From the NCBI GenBank assembly GCA_017993835.1, contig JAGOLX010000009.1, positions 91,060 through 155,059 on the forward strand: 64,000 nt of DNA, given 5' to 3'. Every line of letters begins with the position of its first letter. Within the stretch, counting starts at the first letter, position 1. Of this stretch, positions 53,268 to 60,997 are shown in pieces. The notes beneath the pieces are model-generated. The model searched no databases and was not told the origin of the DNA. It saw only the letters and a program-made list of their open reading frames with translations. The position numbers and the translations under genes were made by a program. The DNA comes from Phycisphaerae bacterium. GTDB lineage: Bacteria; Planctomycetota; Phycisphaerae; Sedimentisphaerales; Anaerobacaceae.

Positions 53268-53948
53268 ATGCGTGTGACCGAGGTCTTCTATTCGTTGCAG
53301 GGCGAGGGGACGCGGGTCGGCGTGCCGAGCGTGTTCGTCCGCCTGGCGGGTTGCTCGCTGCGATGCCGATGGTGTGACACCGCCTATGCTTGGGACTACT
53401 GGGCGGGCGAAGAACTGGACCCGGGCCAGATCGCGGAACGGGTCGGCCAGTGGTCGTGCGGGTCCGTCGTTCTGACGGGCGGCGAGCCCATGATGGGACC
53501 CGACGGAGCGCCACGGGGAGGATTTGCGGATCTGACCGCCCGGCTCAGGGCCCTGGGCAAGCACGTCACCATCGAGACCGCGGGCGTGCTCTTCATGCCC
53601 GATCTGTGCTGTGACCTCCTGAGCATCAGCCCGAAACTCGGCAACTCGGCCTCATCGAGCCGCCAGGGAACTGCCTGTGACCCTGCTGTCCTTGCCCGGC
53701 TGATCGCAGCCTACTCGTACCAGTTCAAATTCGTCATCGAGTCCGCCCAGGATCTCGGCGAGGTCCGCGGGCTCCTGGAGCGTCTGCCCTCGGTTGATTC
53801 GGAGCGGGTCCTGCTCATGCCGCAGGCCCGGACGCGGGAGGAGTTGCTGGCGAGGGGGCCCATGGTCGCGGAGCTGTGCCGTCAGACCGGCTTTCGCTTC
53901 TGCGACCGCCTGCACGTTTTTCTCTGGGGCAACGAGCGGGGACGGTAG
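53268..53948 (+). CDS. queE: 7-carboxy-7-deazaguanine synthase QueE
   Basis: A 226-residue radical SAM enzyme that contracts carboxytetrahydropterin to 7-carboxy-7-deazaguanine, the step before QueC. VFYSLQGEGTRVGVPSVFVR (6-25) is the conserved substrate region. C29, C33 and C36 in CSLRCRWCD bind the 4Fe-4S cluster; LTGGEP binds SAM; ISPKL, KFVI and LMPQ are present. The genes for the earlier pathway enzymes (QueD, FolE) are not in this window. Confidence 0.93.
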   Translation: MRVTEVFYSLQGEGTRVGVPSVFVRLAGCSLRCRWCDTAYAWDYWAGEELDPGQIAERVGQWSCGSVVLTGGEPMMGPDGAPRGGFADLTARLRALGKHVTIETAGVLFMPDLCCDLLSISPKLGNSASSSRQGTACDPAVLARLIAAYSYQFKFVIESAQDLGEVRGLLERLPSVDSERVLLMPQARTREELLARGPMVAELCRQTGFRFCDRLHVFLWGNERGR

Positions 53949-53989
53949 GGGGAATCCGCCGTATCGCATCAGAATCGCAAGAATCATGG

Positions 53990-54018
53990 TTGACAACCTG
54001 CGAGCGGTCGGCGATACT
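53990..54018 (+). promoter_or_regulatory. Consensus sigma-70 promoter of tRNA-Leu
   Basis: A perfect TTGACA (53990-53995), 17 bp, GATACT (54013-54018). The predicted start near 54025 is 11 nt before the mature tRNA. Confidence 0.85.
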
Positions 54019-54035
54019 CAGGATTCGCCGGACTC

Positions 54036-54119
54036 GCGCGGGTGGCGGAACTGGCAGACGCGCTACTTTGAGGTGGTAGTGTCCGTAAGGACTTGCAGGT
54101 TCGACTCCTGTCCCGCGCA
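54036..54119 (+). tRNA. tRNA-Leu (anticodon GAG)
   Basis: An 84-nt type II tRNA. The 7-bp acceptor stem GCGCGGG/CCCGCGC is perfect, with discriminator A at 54119. The D-arm contains GGCAGAC. The anticodon stem CTACT/GGTAG encloses TTGAGGT, giving anticodon GAG for CUC/CUU. The long variable arm GTCC-GTAA-GGAC is the leucine-type hallmark. The T-arm CAGG/CCTG has loop TTCGACT. No 3' CCA is encoded, so it must be added. It stands alone behind its own promoter, 87 bp after queE. Confidence 0.95.
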
Positions 54120-54281
54120 TTGGGCTGCCGTATGTGGAGACGCCGTGGGATCTATCTCGCTTGTCTTGCGGATTCGCGATCCGCTGCGAGGACACGGCCA
54201 GGCGTTCCACCGGCAGGCCGTGCCCGAATACCCTGCCCGTTTAGAAGCTCACATCCCCATTGCAATCGGGCGTTTCCCGCG

Positions 54282-54311
54282 TTAAAGTACCGGCGCGTAT
54301 GGTGTTAGAAT
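54282..54311 (+). promoter_or_regulatory. Possible promoter of the HD-domain gene
   Basis: TTAAAG (54282-54287), 18 bp, TAGAAT (54306-54311), 55 bp before ATG 54367. The -35 is weak. Confidence 0.45.
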
Positions 54312-54366
54312 CCAGGGTATCCCCGGGGCCGGTTGAACGGCCCTCGGCGCTTGTGGAGAATGGCAG

Positions 54367-54960
54367 ATGGCGGAACACGTGCCGACCCGAGAAGAGGCGT
54401 TCTCGCTCCTGAAGCAATACAACAGCAGCGAAGCCCTGGTCAAGCACGCCCTGGCGGTCGAGGCGGTCATGCGGTTCTGCGCCCGCAAGCGCGGGCAGGA
54501 CGCGGACCCGTGGGGCGTGGTCGGCCTGGTCCACGATCTGGACTACGAGCAGTTTCCCGACCGGCACTGCCACAAGAGCGCCGAGATCCTCCGCGAGCAC
54601 GGGTGGCCCGAGTCTTACATCCGTGCGGTGATGTCGCACGGGTGGGGGATTTGCACGGAGGTCGAGCCCCAGACGGACCTGGAGAAGACGCTGTTCGCAA
54701 TGGATGAACTGACCGGGCTCGTGGCGGCTGCGGCGCTGGTTCGGCCCAGCCGGAGCGTGCTGGACATGGCGTCCAAGTCCGTGAAGAAGAAGTGGAAGGA
54801 GAAGTCGTTCGCCGCCGGGGTGAATCGCGAGGTCATCGAAAAGGGCGCCGCCATGCTCGGTGTCGGTATCGACCAACTGATCGAGGACGCCATTGCGGGC
54901 ATGCGCGAGGCCGCCCAGGAGATCGGTTTGAAGGGCGATGTGACTGCACAGGAATTATGA
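54367..54960 (+). CDS. HD domain phosphohydrolase-like protein
   Basis: A 197-residue cytoplasmic protein. Metal ligands of an HD domain are visible: His in KHALAVEAVMRF (about 26-37), His-Asp in LVHDLDYEQFPDRHCHKS (about 57-74), His in SHGWG (about 96-100), and an Asp in AMDELTGLVAAAALV (about 117-131). The domain fits small metal-dependent phosphohydrolases acting on nucleotides or similar phosphates; the substrate is unknown. GGAGA 7 nt before ATG 54367 supports the start. It lies 10 bp upstream of the parvulin-like gene. Confidence 0.87.
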   Translation: MAEHVPTREEAFSLLKQYNSSEALVKHALAVEAVMRFCARKRGQDADPWGVVGLVHDLDYEQFPDRHCHKSAEILREHGWPESYIRAVMSHGWGICTEVEPQTDLEKTLFAMDELTGLVAAAALVRPSRSVLDMASKSVKKKWKEKSFAAGVNREVIEKGAAMLGVGIDQLIEDAIAGMREAAQEIGLKGDVTAQEL

Positions 54961-54970
54961 AGGGATTGGC

Positions 54971-56287
54971 GTGAGACAGATAGGATGGACAGCTACAGGG
55001 TGTGTTCTGCACGCGGCGACAGCGGTGCGCGACCCGGAAGAACCGAAGAAGGGGAGACGATCGCAGGGACAGAAGATCGGGAACGCATGGTCTCTGCCAT
55101 CCGGTCTTGTCTTTGCATCGTTGTGTCTGCTCGTTCTGGTGCTCCTGTGTGTCCTCCCAGCCGGCTGCGGCGGCAACAAGAAGGGGACTCTGACGGAGGA
55201 GGAGATTCGCGAGAAGACCTTTGCCCAGCGTCCCACCCGTCCCGATGAGATGGTCATCGGCGGCGAGACGATCACCTGTGAGGATGTGATGATCGCCCAG
55301 CCCGAGGAAGGCACGACCGGTCCGACGCTGAAAGAGGAACTCGAAGAACGGGCGCGGATGGTCGATCTCGACCAGTTCCTGGCGGAAGCCAAGCCTCTGG
55401 TTACGCTGCGGCTCAAGCGGAGCGTCATCACGCAGATCGTGCTGGCCAAGCGGGCTCGGCGGGAGTATGGCAACAAATTCGATGAGATGGCGCTGGACTC
55501 GATGGCGGAGAAGGAGCTTCGGCGGTTCATTCTCGAAGAGTGCGGCGGCGACGGCGCCGCGGCCGACGCGGCTCTGCAACGCCGGGGCCTGAATCGGACC
55601 ACCTTCAAGGAGCGAAGGAAGCGGGATATCATCGCACAGTCCATCGTCGATTCGAAGCTCCACAACAGTCGTCCCGTCACCTACGGCGAGATCCAGGCGA
55701 AGTACGAGCAGATCAAAGACCAGGAGTATCTCCGCGAGGGCAGCCTGCAATTGCGCCTGATCGACCTCGATGTCGCCCGGGTGGCCCGGAGCGATCCGAA
55801 TGGGGACCCTCGCCAGAAGGCCGGGCAGATCGCCCAGGACCTGCGAAAACGGATCGATGCCGGCGAGGACTTCGCGGAACTGGCGAAGCAGTACTCGAAC
55901 GATGCCCGCAGCGGCCAGGGCGGTCTGTTGCGCCCGAGGGCTCCCGACGCTTTCGCTGCTCCCTACGACGTGCTCGCTCGCCAGGCGCAGGATATGAAAC
56001 AAGGCGAGGTGGCCGGTCCGATCGAGGTCCCGGGACACGTCTTCCTTATGAAGGTGGAGGCCAAGCAGAACGCGGGATACCAGCCCCTCGAAGAGGTCCA
56101 GGCACAGGTGCGACAGGAGATCGTGCGCGACCGTCGGCGAGCCGCCCTCGAGCAACTGGAGAAGGAAATCGCCCAGCAGGCAGCGGCCGCCGACACGAGT
56201 CAGTTCGTCGATCACTGTCTCGAACTGCTCTACCGGCAGACCCGCGCTGAGATGGACGAGGATGCGCCCGCGGCCGGGACCCCGTAG
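54971..56287 (+). CDS. Parvulin-type peptidyl-prolyl isomerase lipoprotein (SurA/PrsA-like)
   Basis: A protein of up to 438 residues. A long hydrophilic N-terminus is followed by a hydrophobic stretch (LCLLVLVLLCVLPAGC), a lipobox with the cysteine near residue 67, so it is probably anchored in the outer or inner membrane. The middle (about 120-250) is a helical chaperone domain like SurA-N. Residues 260-370 are a parvulin-like domain (LDVARVA, FAELAKQYSNDARSGQGGLL, GEVAGPIEVPGHVFLMKVE). It would aid folding of exported proteins. GTG 54971 is the only start giving the full signal; the true start may lie further in. Confidence 0.82.
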   Translation: MRQIGWTATGCVLHAATAVRDPEEPKKGRRSQGQKIGNAWSLPSGLVFASLCLLVLVLLCVLPAGCGGNKKGTLTEEEIREKTFAQRPTRPDEMVIGGETITCEDVMIAQPEEGTTGPTLKEELEERARMVDLDQFLAEAKPLVTLRLKRSVITQIVLAKRARREYGNKFDEMALDSMAEKELRRFILEECGGDGAAADAALQRRGLNRTTFKERRKRDIIAQSIVDSKLHNSRPVTYGEIQAKYEQIKDQEYLREGSLQLRLIDLDVARVARSDPNGDPRQKAGQIAQDLRKRIDAGEDFAELAKQYSNDARSGQGGLLRPRAPDAFAAPYDVLARQAQDMKQGEVAGPIEVPGHVFLMKVEAKQNAGYQPLEEVQAQVRQEIVRDRRRAALEQLEKEIAQQAAAADTSQFVDHCLELLYRQTRAEMDEDAPAAGTP

Positions 56288-56353
56288 GAGGTGTCCGGGG
56301 CGCGACGACCCGCACTGGGCGCTCTGCAAATCCCGCTTCACGGATTCTCGAAC

Positions 56354-56752
56354 ATGGAAATCATCGCACACGGCATCGACCTGGTGGACTTCCCTCGCAT
56401 CGAGCAGATGATCGAGCGGCATGGAGATCGGTTCGTGGATCGTGTCTTCACGCCCGCCGAGCAGCGGTACGCGGTCGCCCATAAGAACTCCGTGGAGAAG
56501 TACGCCGGGCGGTTCGCTGCCAAGGAGGCGGTCTTGAAGCTCGTCGGCACCGGCTGGCGGGGCAGGATTGCCTGGACGGACGTCGAGGTGGTGAACAATC
56601 CGTCTGGCCAGCCGGAGGTGCGCCTGTCGGGCGAGGTGAAGGACATCGCGGCCAAGCTCGGCATTCGTCAGATCAGCCTGAGCATCACGCACACCGCCAA
56701 TTTCGCGATTGCCTCCGCGGTCGCGCTGGCTCAACCGAATGAGAACAGGTGA
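56354..56752 (+). CDS. acpS: Holo-[acyl-carrier-protein] synthase
   Basis: A 132-residue phosphopantetheinyl transferase that activates ACP for fatty-acid and lipid A synthesis. GIDLVDFPRIE (about residues 8-18) carries the metal-binding aspartate, and KYAGRFAAKEAVLKLVGTG (about 50-68) the glutamate and basic residues. SLSITHTANFAIASAV is the C-terminal family motif. Length is normal. ATG 56354 is used. The mnmG start overlaps its end by 14 bp. Confidence 0.92.
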   Translation: MEIIAHGIDLVDFPRIEQMIERHGDRFVDRVFTPAEQRYAVAHKNSVEKYAGRFAAKEAVLKLVGTGWRGRIAWTDVEVVNNPSGQPEVRLSGEVKDIAAKLGIRQISLSITHTANFAIASAVALAQPNENR

Positions 56753-58643
56753 TTTTGACTGCATCGTCGTCGGCGCCGGGCACGCGGGCATCGAGGCCGC
56801 TCATGCGGCCGCGCGGATCGGGATTCGCACGTGCCTGCTGACGCTGAGCAAAGCCACGATTGGCAAGATGAGCTGCAATCCCGCGATCGGCGGCCTGGCC
56901 AAGGGACAGATCGCCCGCGAGGTCGACGCCCTCGGCGGGCTCATGGGCCTGGCGACCGACGCGACGGGGATTCAGTTTCGCATGTTGAATCGCTCGAAAG
57001 GGCCCGCGGTTCAATCGCCTCGTGCACAGGCGGACAAGTACAAGTACCAGGACTTCATGCGGGCCCGACTGGAGGAGACACCCAACCTGACCCTCATCGA
57101 AGCCATGGCCGTCGAGGTCCTGGCTCGCCGGGCGAACTCGAACACCAGAGATGTGAATCGGGGAAACCCTTCCGACCTTCTTACCTTCTCACCTTCTCAC
57201 CTTCCGTCCGCGCCGGCAGTCTTCCAGGTGTGCGGCGTCCGATGCACCGACGGCGCGACGCTGTCGTCACCGACGCTGATCCTGACCACAGGCACGTTCC
57301 TTCGCGGCGTCATGCACATTGGCGCCGAGCAGTTCCCGGGCGGCCGGCTGGGTGAACCCGCCGCAGATGATCTGTCCGCGAGTCTCGAACGCCTGGGCCT
57401 GGAGGTCCGCCGGCTCAAGACGGGCACCCCGGTCCGCCTCGACGCGGCCACGGTCGATTTCGACCGACTGGAGGCCCAGCAGGGCGACCCCGACCCGGTC
57501 CCTTTCTCCTTCCTGAACGACCGAATCGACCGGGCGCAAGTCCCGTGCTGGATCACCTATACGAACGAGCAGATCCACCAGCTCATCCGCGACAACCTGC
57601 ACCGCGCGCCGCTGTACACGGGCCAGATCAAGTCGGTCGGCCCGCGATATTGCCCGAGTATCGAGACCAAGATCATGCGGTTCGCCGACAAGGACCGTCA
57701 CCAGGTATTCCTGGAGCCGGAGGACGAGGCCCGCACGAGCATCTACTGCAACGGCATCAGCACCTCGCTGCCCAGGGACGTGCAGGAGCAGATGCTTCGG
57801 CTCATGCCCGGCACGGAGCACGCTCGCATCGTACACTACGCCTACGCGATCGAGTACGACTACTGCCCGCCGGTGCAGTTGCAGCCGAGCCTGGAAACCC
57901 GCAAGATCTCCGGCCTGTTCCTCGCCGGTCAGATCAACGGCACCAGCGGCTACGAGGAGGCCGCAGGCCAGGGAATCGTTGCAGGGATCAACGCCGCACG
58001 CAAGCTCCAGGGCAAAGACCCGCTCGTCCTGGCCCGGGACCAGGCCTACATCGGCGTCCTGATCGACGACCTGCTCACGCGAGGCATCGACGAACCCTAT
58101 CGCATGTTCACCTCGCGAGCGGAGCACCGTTTGGCCCTCCGCTCAGATAATGCTGACCGCAGGCTCACCCCGCTCGGCATCAACGTCGGTGTGGTGCAAG
58201 AGGACCGCCGGCAGAGATTCCAGAACAAGCTCGACACGATCGAGAAGCTCAAGACGCATCTCAGGAGCACTCGCCACGAAGGCGTCACGCTGTGGGACCT
58301 GCTTCGTCGACCGGAGGGCGAAGCGCACGACGCAGTCCGCAAGGCGCTCGACGAGTACGCCCATTGCGGCCGCGAGATCCTGGAAGCGATTGCCATCGAT
58401 GCGAAGTACGAGGGCTATCTTGCCAGGCAGGAGCGTCTGGCCGCTGTGCAGCACGGCCTGGACGCCAAGCGAATCCCCGCCGACGTGGATTACGACAAGA
58501 TCGCCCATCTCCGCGCCGAGGCGAAGGAAAAGCTGACGGCCTTCAAGCCCGCGACGCTCGGCCAGGCGTCGCGTCTAAGCGGGATCACCCCCGCCGACAT
58601 CACGGTCTTGCAGGTGTACCTGCGAAGGGCTGGTGGGAAATGA
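56739..58643 (+). CDS. mnmG: tRNA uridine-5-carboxymethylaminomethyl modification enzyme MnmG
   Basis: A 634-residue FAD-dependent enzyme that, with MnmE, modifies U34 of certain tRNAs. GAGHAGIEAAHAAAR (12-26) binds FAD. NPAIGGLAKGQIAREVDALGG (48-68, shown in part as NPAIGGLAKG), RTSIYCNGIST, LFLAGQINGTSGYEEAAGQG and MFTSRAEHRLALRSDNAD are family motifs. Residues about 131-161 are an insertion whose core SDLLTFSPS comes from an 8-bp tandem repeat (57173-57204), so the gene was enlarged in frame. ATG 56739 overlaps acpS by 14 bp. Confidence 0.93.
   Translation: MRTGDFDCIVVGAGHAGIEAAHAAARIGIRTCLLTLSKATIGKMSCNPAIGGLAKGQIAREVDALGGLMGLATDATGIQFRMLNRSKGPAVQSPRAQADKYKYQDFMRARLEETPNLTLIEAMAVEVLARRANSNTRDVNRGNPSDLLTFSPSHLPSAPAVFQVCGVRCTDGATLSSPTLILTTGTFLRGVMHIGAEQFPGGRLGEPAADDLSASLERLGLEVRRLKTGTPVRLDAATVDFDRLEAQQGDPDPVPFSFLNDRIDRAQVPCWITYTNEQIHQLIRDNLHRAPLYTGQIKSVGPRYCPSIETKIMRFADKDRHQVFLEPEDEARTSIYCNGISTSLPRDVQEQMLRLMPGTEHARIVHYAYAIEYDYCPPVQLQPSLETRKISGLFLAGQINGTSGYEEAAGQGIVAGINAARKLQGKDPLVLARDQAYIGVLIDDLLTRGIDEPYRMFTSRAEHRLALRSDNADRRLTPLGINVGVVQEDRRQRFQNKLDTIEKLKTHLRSTRHEGVTLWDLLRRPEGEAHDAVRKALDEYAHCGREILEAIAIDAKYEGYLARQERLAAVQHGLDAKRIPADVDYDKIAHLRAEAKEKLTAFKPATLGQASRLSGITPADITVLQVYLRRAGGK
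57173..57204. repeat. 8-bp tandem repeat (NNACCTTC x4) inside mnmG
   Basis: CGACCTTC, TTACCTTC, TCACCTTC, TCACCTTC in series, in frame within mnmG. Unit order and reading frame match the array at 26657-26696 in the DUF6057 gene, where the coding strand reads CGACCTTC, TGACCTTC, TCACCTTC, CTACCTTC. Confidence 0.85.
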
Positions 58644-58676
58644 GTCCCATGGGATTCTGAGCCAGGGACCAGAGTG

Positions 58677-59048
58677 TCAGGTGTTGTCCTCTCGCTGGTA
58701 CTCGCGGATACGGCTCCGTTGAACGATCCAAAGTCTGCCTGTGATCTCCGTTCTCTTCATGCCGGCGATCAGGGTGTGGCAGGCGTCCAGAAGGTCCCCC
58801 TGCGAGAGTCGGTGCGGCAGGCGGATCACCGCGATTCCGGAGTAAGAAGCCGGATCGAACCGCAGGGGATTGGCGAAGTCGAGGTCTAGGGTCACCAGGC
58901 AGCGGTGCTCTGCCTGACAAGTCGCAATGACCTCGCGGTCCGTCGCCCCGGACAGACCTTGCCCGCGAACCGTTTCAGCGTCGTGCCCCGCGCGCCGAAA
59001 TACCGAGGCCACTGTCCCCCCGAGGTTCTCGTCGAGTTTGAGCTTCAT
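58677..59048 (-). CDS. DUF5615 family PIN-like protein (putative toxin)
   Basis: A 123-residue PIN-like protein. The N-terminal KLDENLGG holds an acidic pair, GLSGATDREVIATC the central acidic residues, and LVTLDLDFANP the C-terminal aspartates of the DUF5615 putative ribonuclease site. The second half (IAVIRLPHRLSQGDLLDACHTLI) fits the family. It overlaps the DUF433 gene by 4 bp (ATGA) and is encoded downstream of it, the usual toxin-antitoxin arrangement. Ribonuclease activity is inferred from the fold only. Confidence 0.85.
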   Translation of the reverse strand: MKLKLDENLGGTVASVFRRAGHDAETVRGQGLSGATDREVIATCQAEHRCLVTLDLDFANPLRFDPASYSGIAVIRLPHRLSQGDLLDACHTLIAGMKRTEITGRLWIVQRSRIREYQREDNT

Positions 59049-59290
59049 GTCTCGGTCCTTGCAGGGACATCGATGTACCGCTCTCTCGCCATCTCGGCAC
59101 CGTAGCCGATACAGGCGAGAATGTCTTCCTCGGTCAGATCGTATTCCTGCATGACCTGTTCAGGTTTCATCCCGCTGGCAAGCAAGTCCAGGACCAGGGA
59201 TACCCAGATCCGTCGGCCGCGGATGCAGGGTTTGCCAAAGCACACGGTCGGATCGATGGAAATCCGCCCAAGCAACTGTTCGCGAGTCAT
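59045..59290 (-). CDS. DUF433 domain protein (putative antitoxin)
   Basis: An 81-residue protein with a typical DUF433 helix-turn-helix: RISIDPTVCFGKPCIRGRRIWVSLVLDLLASGM, in parts IDPTVCFGKPCIRG and then LDLLASGMKPEQVMQEYDLTEEDILACIGYG. The family is the DNA-binding antitoxin partner of DUF5615. ATG 59290 gives the standard length. A longer in-frame start at ATG 59392 adds 34 plausible residues and cannot be excluded. It is divergent from the radical SAM gene at 59450. Confidence 0.82.
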   Translation of the reverse strand: MTREQLLGRISIDPTVCFGKPCIRGRRIWVSLVLDLLASGMKPEQVMQEYDLTEEDILACIGYGAEMARERYIDVPARTET

Positions 59291-59449
59291 ACCGTACCTG
59301 CCCTTCCACGTACCCCTTCGCAATTCGGCGACCTTACCGAGTGCGCGACGCTCGACTCCGTTCACGTCATCCAGGATAACCCATCGCGCCATCTTTGGCA
59401 AGGAATCCCATCGCTGGACGGGTGACAGGGAATCCTGTAGGCTGTGCCC

Positions 59450-60466
59450 ATGGTTGATCTGTCTGAGAATGTGTACAATTGCGGGCTGTCGCGCGATGAG
59501 CCGAAGTTCAAGCTCTGGCGGTCGGCCGGGCTGATGCTCACGTACAAGTGCAACGCGGCCTGCGAGTTCTGTTACTACCACTGCTCGCCCGACAAGGGGG
59601 GACTCATGCCGGTCGAGACCTGCCTGGCGGCTTGGCGATCCCTTCAGACCATCGCGGGCGACAGAGCCAAGGTCCATCTCACCGGCGGCGAACCGTTCCT
59701 CTATTGGGATCACCTCGTCGAGATCCTCCGCAAGGCGCGAGAACAGGGCCTCGGCCCGGTCGATCTGATCGAGACGAACGGCTTCTGGGCGACGGACGAC
59801 CGGCTCGTCAGGGAGCGTCTGTCGCTGCTGACCTCGCTGGGCATGGAGCGTCTGAAGGTCAGCGTCGATCCATTCCACCAGGAGTACGTGGACGCCGGTT
59901 CGGCGGAGCGATTGGCATGTCTGGGGGTCGAGATCCTCGGGTCGGATCGGATCATGGTCCGCTGGGAGGAGTATCTCGACGAACCGGCCGACCTCCGGCG
60001 GCTCTCCCAGGCGGAACGCGACCGCGCATACGTCATGGCCTACCAGGAGTATCCCTTCCGCTTCACCGGCCGGGCGGCGGGGCACCCGGCGCATCTGCTC
60101 GCCTCCAGGCCCGCGGCGGAATTGGCCCACATGCACTGTCGAGCGGGATTCCTCGGCGCCAAGGGCGTTCACATCGATCCGCGCGGCAACGTCTTCAGCG
60201 GCACGTGCAGCGGCATCATCCTGGGCAACGTCAACCAGACTCCTCTCGAAGAGATCTGGAAGGGATTCCGTCCCGAGGGGGACGGCCCGGTCGGGATTCT
60301 GTGTGAAAAGGGCCCGTGCGGCCTGCTCGAAGAAGCGTTGAATCTCGGCTATGAAGAATTGCCCGCCTATGCGGACAAGTGCCACCTGTGTACGCACGTC
60401 CGCCAGTTCCTCTTCGAGAACGGCCTGTGGCAATCCGTCCTGGGCCCGCCCGATTGCTACGCGTAG
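59450..60466 (+). CDS. Radical SAM protein with C-terminal cysteine region
   Basis: A 338-residue radical SAM protein. C34, C38 and C41 in [12 protein letters not shown] bind the SAM cluster; [10 protein letters not shown] and IETNGFWAT follow. C-terminal cysteines ([31 protein letters not shown]) form a SPASM/twitch-like second cluster region, as in peptide-modifying or anaerobic maturase enzymes. No precursor peptide or partner gene is visible nearby, so the substrate is unknown. ATG 59450 is used; GTG 59444 is two codons upstream. Confidence 0.83.
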   Translation: MVDLSENVYNCGLSRDEPKFKLWRSAGLMLTYKCNAACEFCYYHCSPDKGGLMPVETCLAAWRSLQTIAGDRAKVHLTGGEPFLYWDHLVEILRKAREQGLGPVDLIETNGFWATDDRLVRERLSLLTSLGMERLKVSVDPFHQEYVDAGSAERLACLGVEILGSDRIMVRWEEYLDEPADLRRLSQAERDRAYVMAYQEYPFRFTGRAAGHPAHLLASRPAAELAHMHCRAGFLGAKGVHIDPRGNVFSGTCSGIILGNVNQTPLEEIWKGFRPEGDGPVGILCEKGPCGLLEEALNLGYEELPAYADKCHLCTHVRQFLFENGLWQSVLGPPDCYA

Positions 60467-60506
60467 CGAACAGGAAAAAATCTTCGCAAAAAACTGAAGA
60501 AGGTGC

Positions 60507-60534
60507 TTGACTTGATGTGTTACAACTGTAACAT
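60507..60534 (+). promoter_or_regulatory. Promoter of the blaI/M56 operon
   Basis: TTGACT (60507-60512), 16 bp, TAACAT (60529-60534). The first operator lies between and over these elements, so repressor binding should block polymerase. Confidence 0.6.
60518..60533 (+). promoter_or_regulatory. BlaI-type operator 1
   Basis: Perfect 16-bp palindrome TGTTACAACTGTAACA apart from its central base pairs, overlapping the -10 region. Confidence 0.8.
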
Positions 60535-60540
60535 CATACG

Positions 60541-60556
60541 TGTTACGGCCGTAACA
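60541..60556 (+). promoter_or_regulatory. BlaI-type operator 2
   Basis: Perfect palindrome TGTTACGGCCGTAACA, 23 bp centre to centre from operator 1 and 17 bp before the repressor ATG. The shared TGTTAC/GTAACA half-sites point to one regulator, very likely the BlaI-like protein encoded next. Confidence 0.85.
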
Positions 60557-60572
60557 TAACAAGGAGACAACC

Positions 60573-60983
60573 ATGAAGAAGCCGCCCAAGATATCTGACA
60601 GTGAATGGGAAGTGATGAAGGTGTTGTGGGAACGTTCTCCTCAGACGGCCAATGAGATTGTCGAATCCCTCTCGAAGAAGACTCCATGGAAACGTGAGAC
60701 CATACGGACGCTGATCAACCGTCTGGTGCGGAAGAAAGCCGTAGCCTTCGAGAAGAAAGACCGCCAATATCATTTCTTCCCACTCGCGAATGAGGCTGAT
60801 TGTGTCCGAGCGGAGACGAACTCATTCCTGAGGCGTGTGCGCGTCACCTCGATTGAGCCAATGCTGGCGGCCTTCGTCGAAGGGCAGCATTTGTCCGTCG
60901 AGCAGATCATGCGCCTCAGGCGAATCCTCGATGAGAAAGACCCCAGCGGCAAACGGGGAAAGACCAACGAACGCACCGCGTGA
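60573..60983 (+). CDS. BlaI/MecI/CopY family transcriptional repressor
   Basis: A 136-residue winged-helix repressor. ISDSEWEVMKVLWERSPQTANEIVESL (in parts SEWEVMKVLWE and TANEIVESL) and TIRTLINRLVRKKAVAFEK form the DNA-binding domain (about 6-70); the C-terminal half is the dimer and cleavage region. Two matching palindromic operators lie just upstream, so it probably represses its own operon. In known systems the partner M56 protease cuts or triggers loss of this repressor. Its stop overlaps a GTG of the M56 gene, and AAGGAG lies upstream of the ATG. Confidence 0.92.
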   Translation: MKKPPKISDSEWEVMKVLWERSPQTANEIVESLSKKTPWKRETIRTLINRLVRKKAVAFEKKDRQYHFFPLANEADCVRAETNSFLRRVRVTSIEPMLAAFVEGQHLSVEQIMRLRRILDEKDPSGKRGKTNERTA

Positions 60984-60997
60984 AGAAGGGGGAACCG

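Noticed and set aside
57173..57204. CRISPR-like array in mnmG and the DUF6057 gene
   Set aside because: The units are 8 bp, directly adjacent and without spacers; they are translated tandem repeats.
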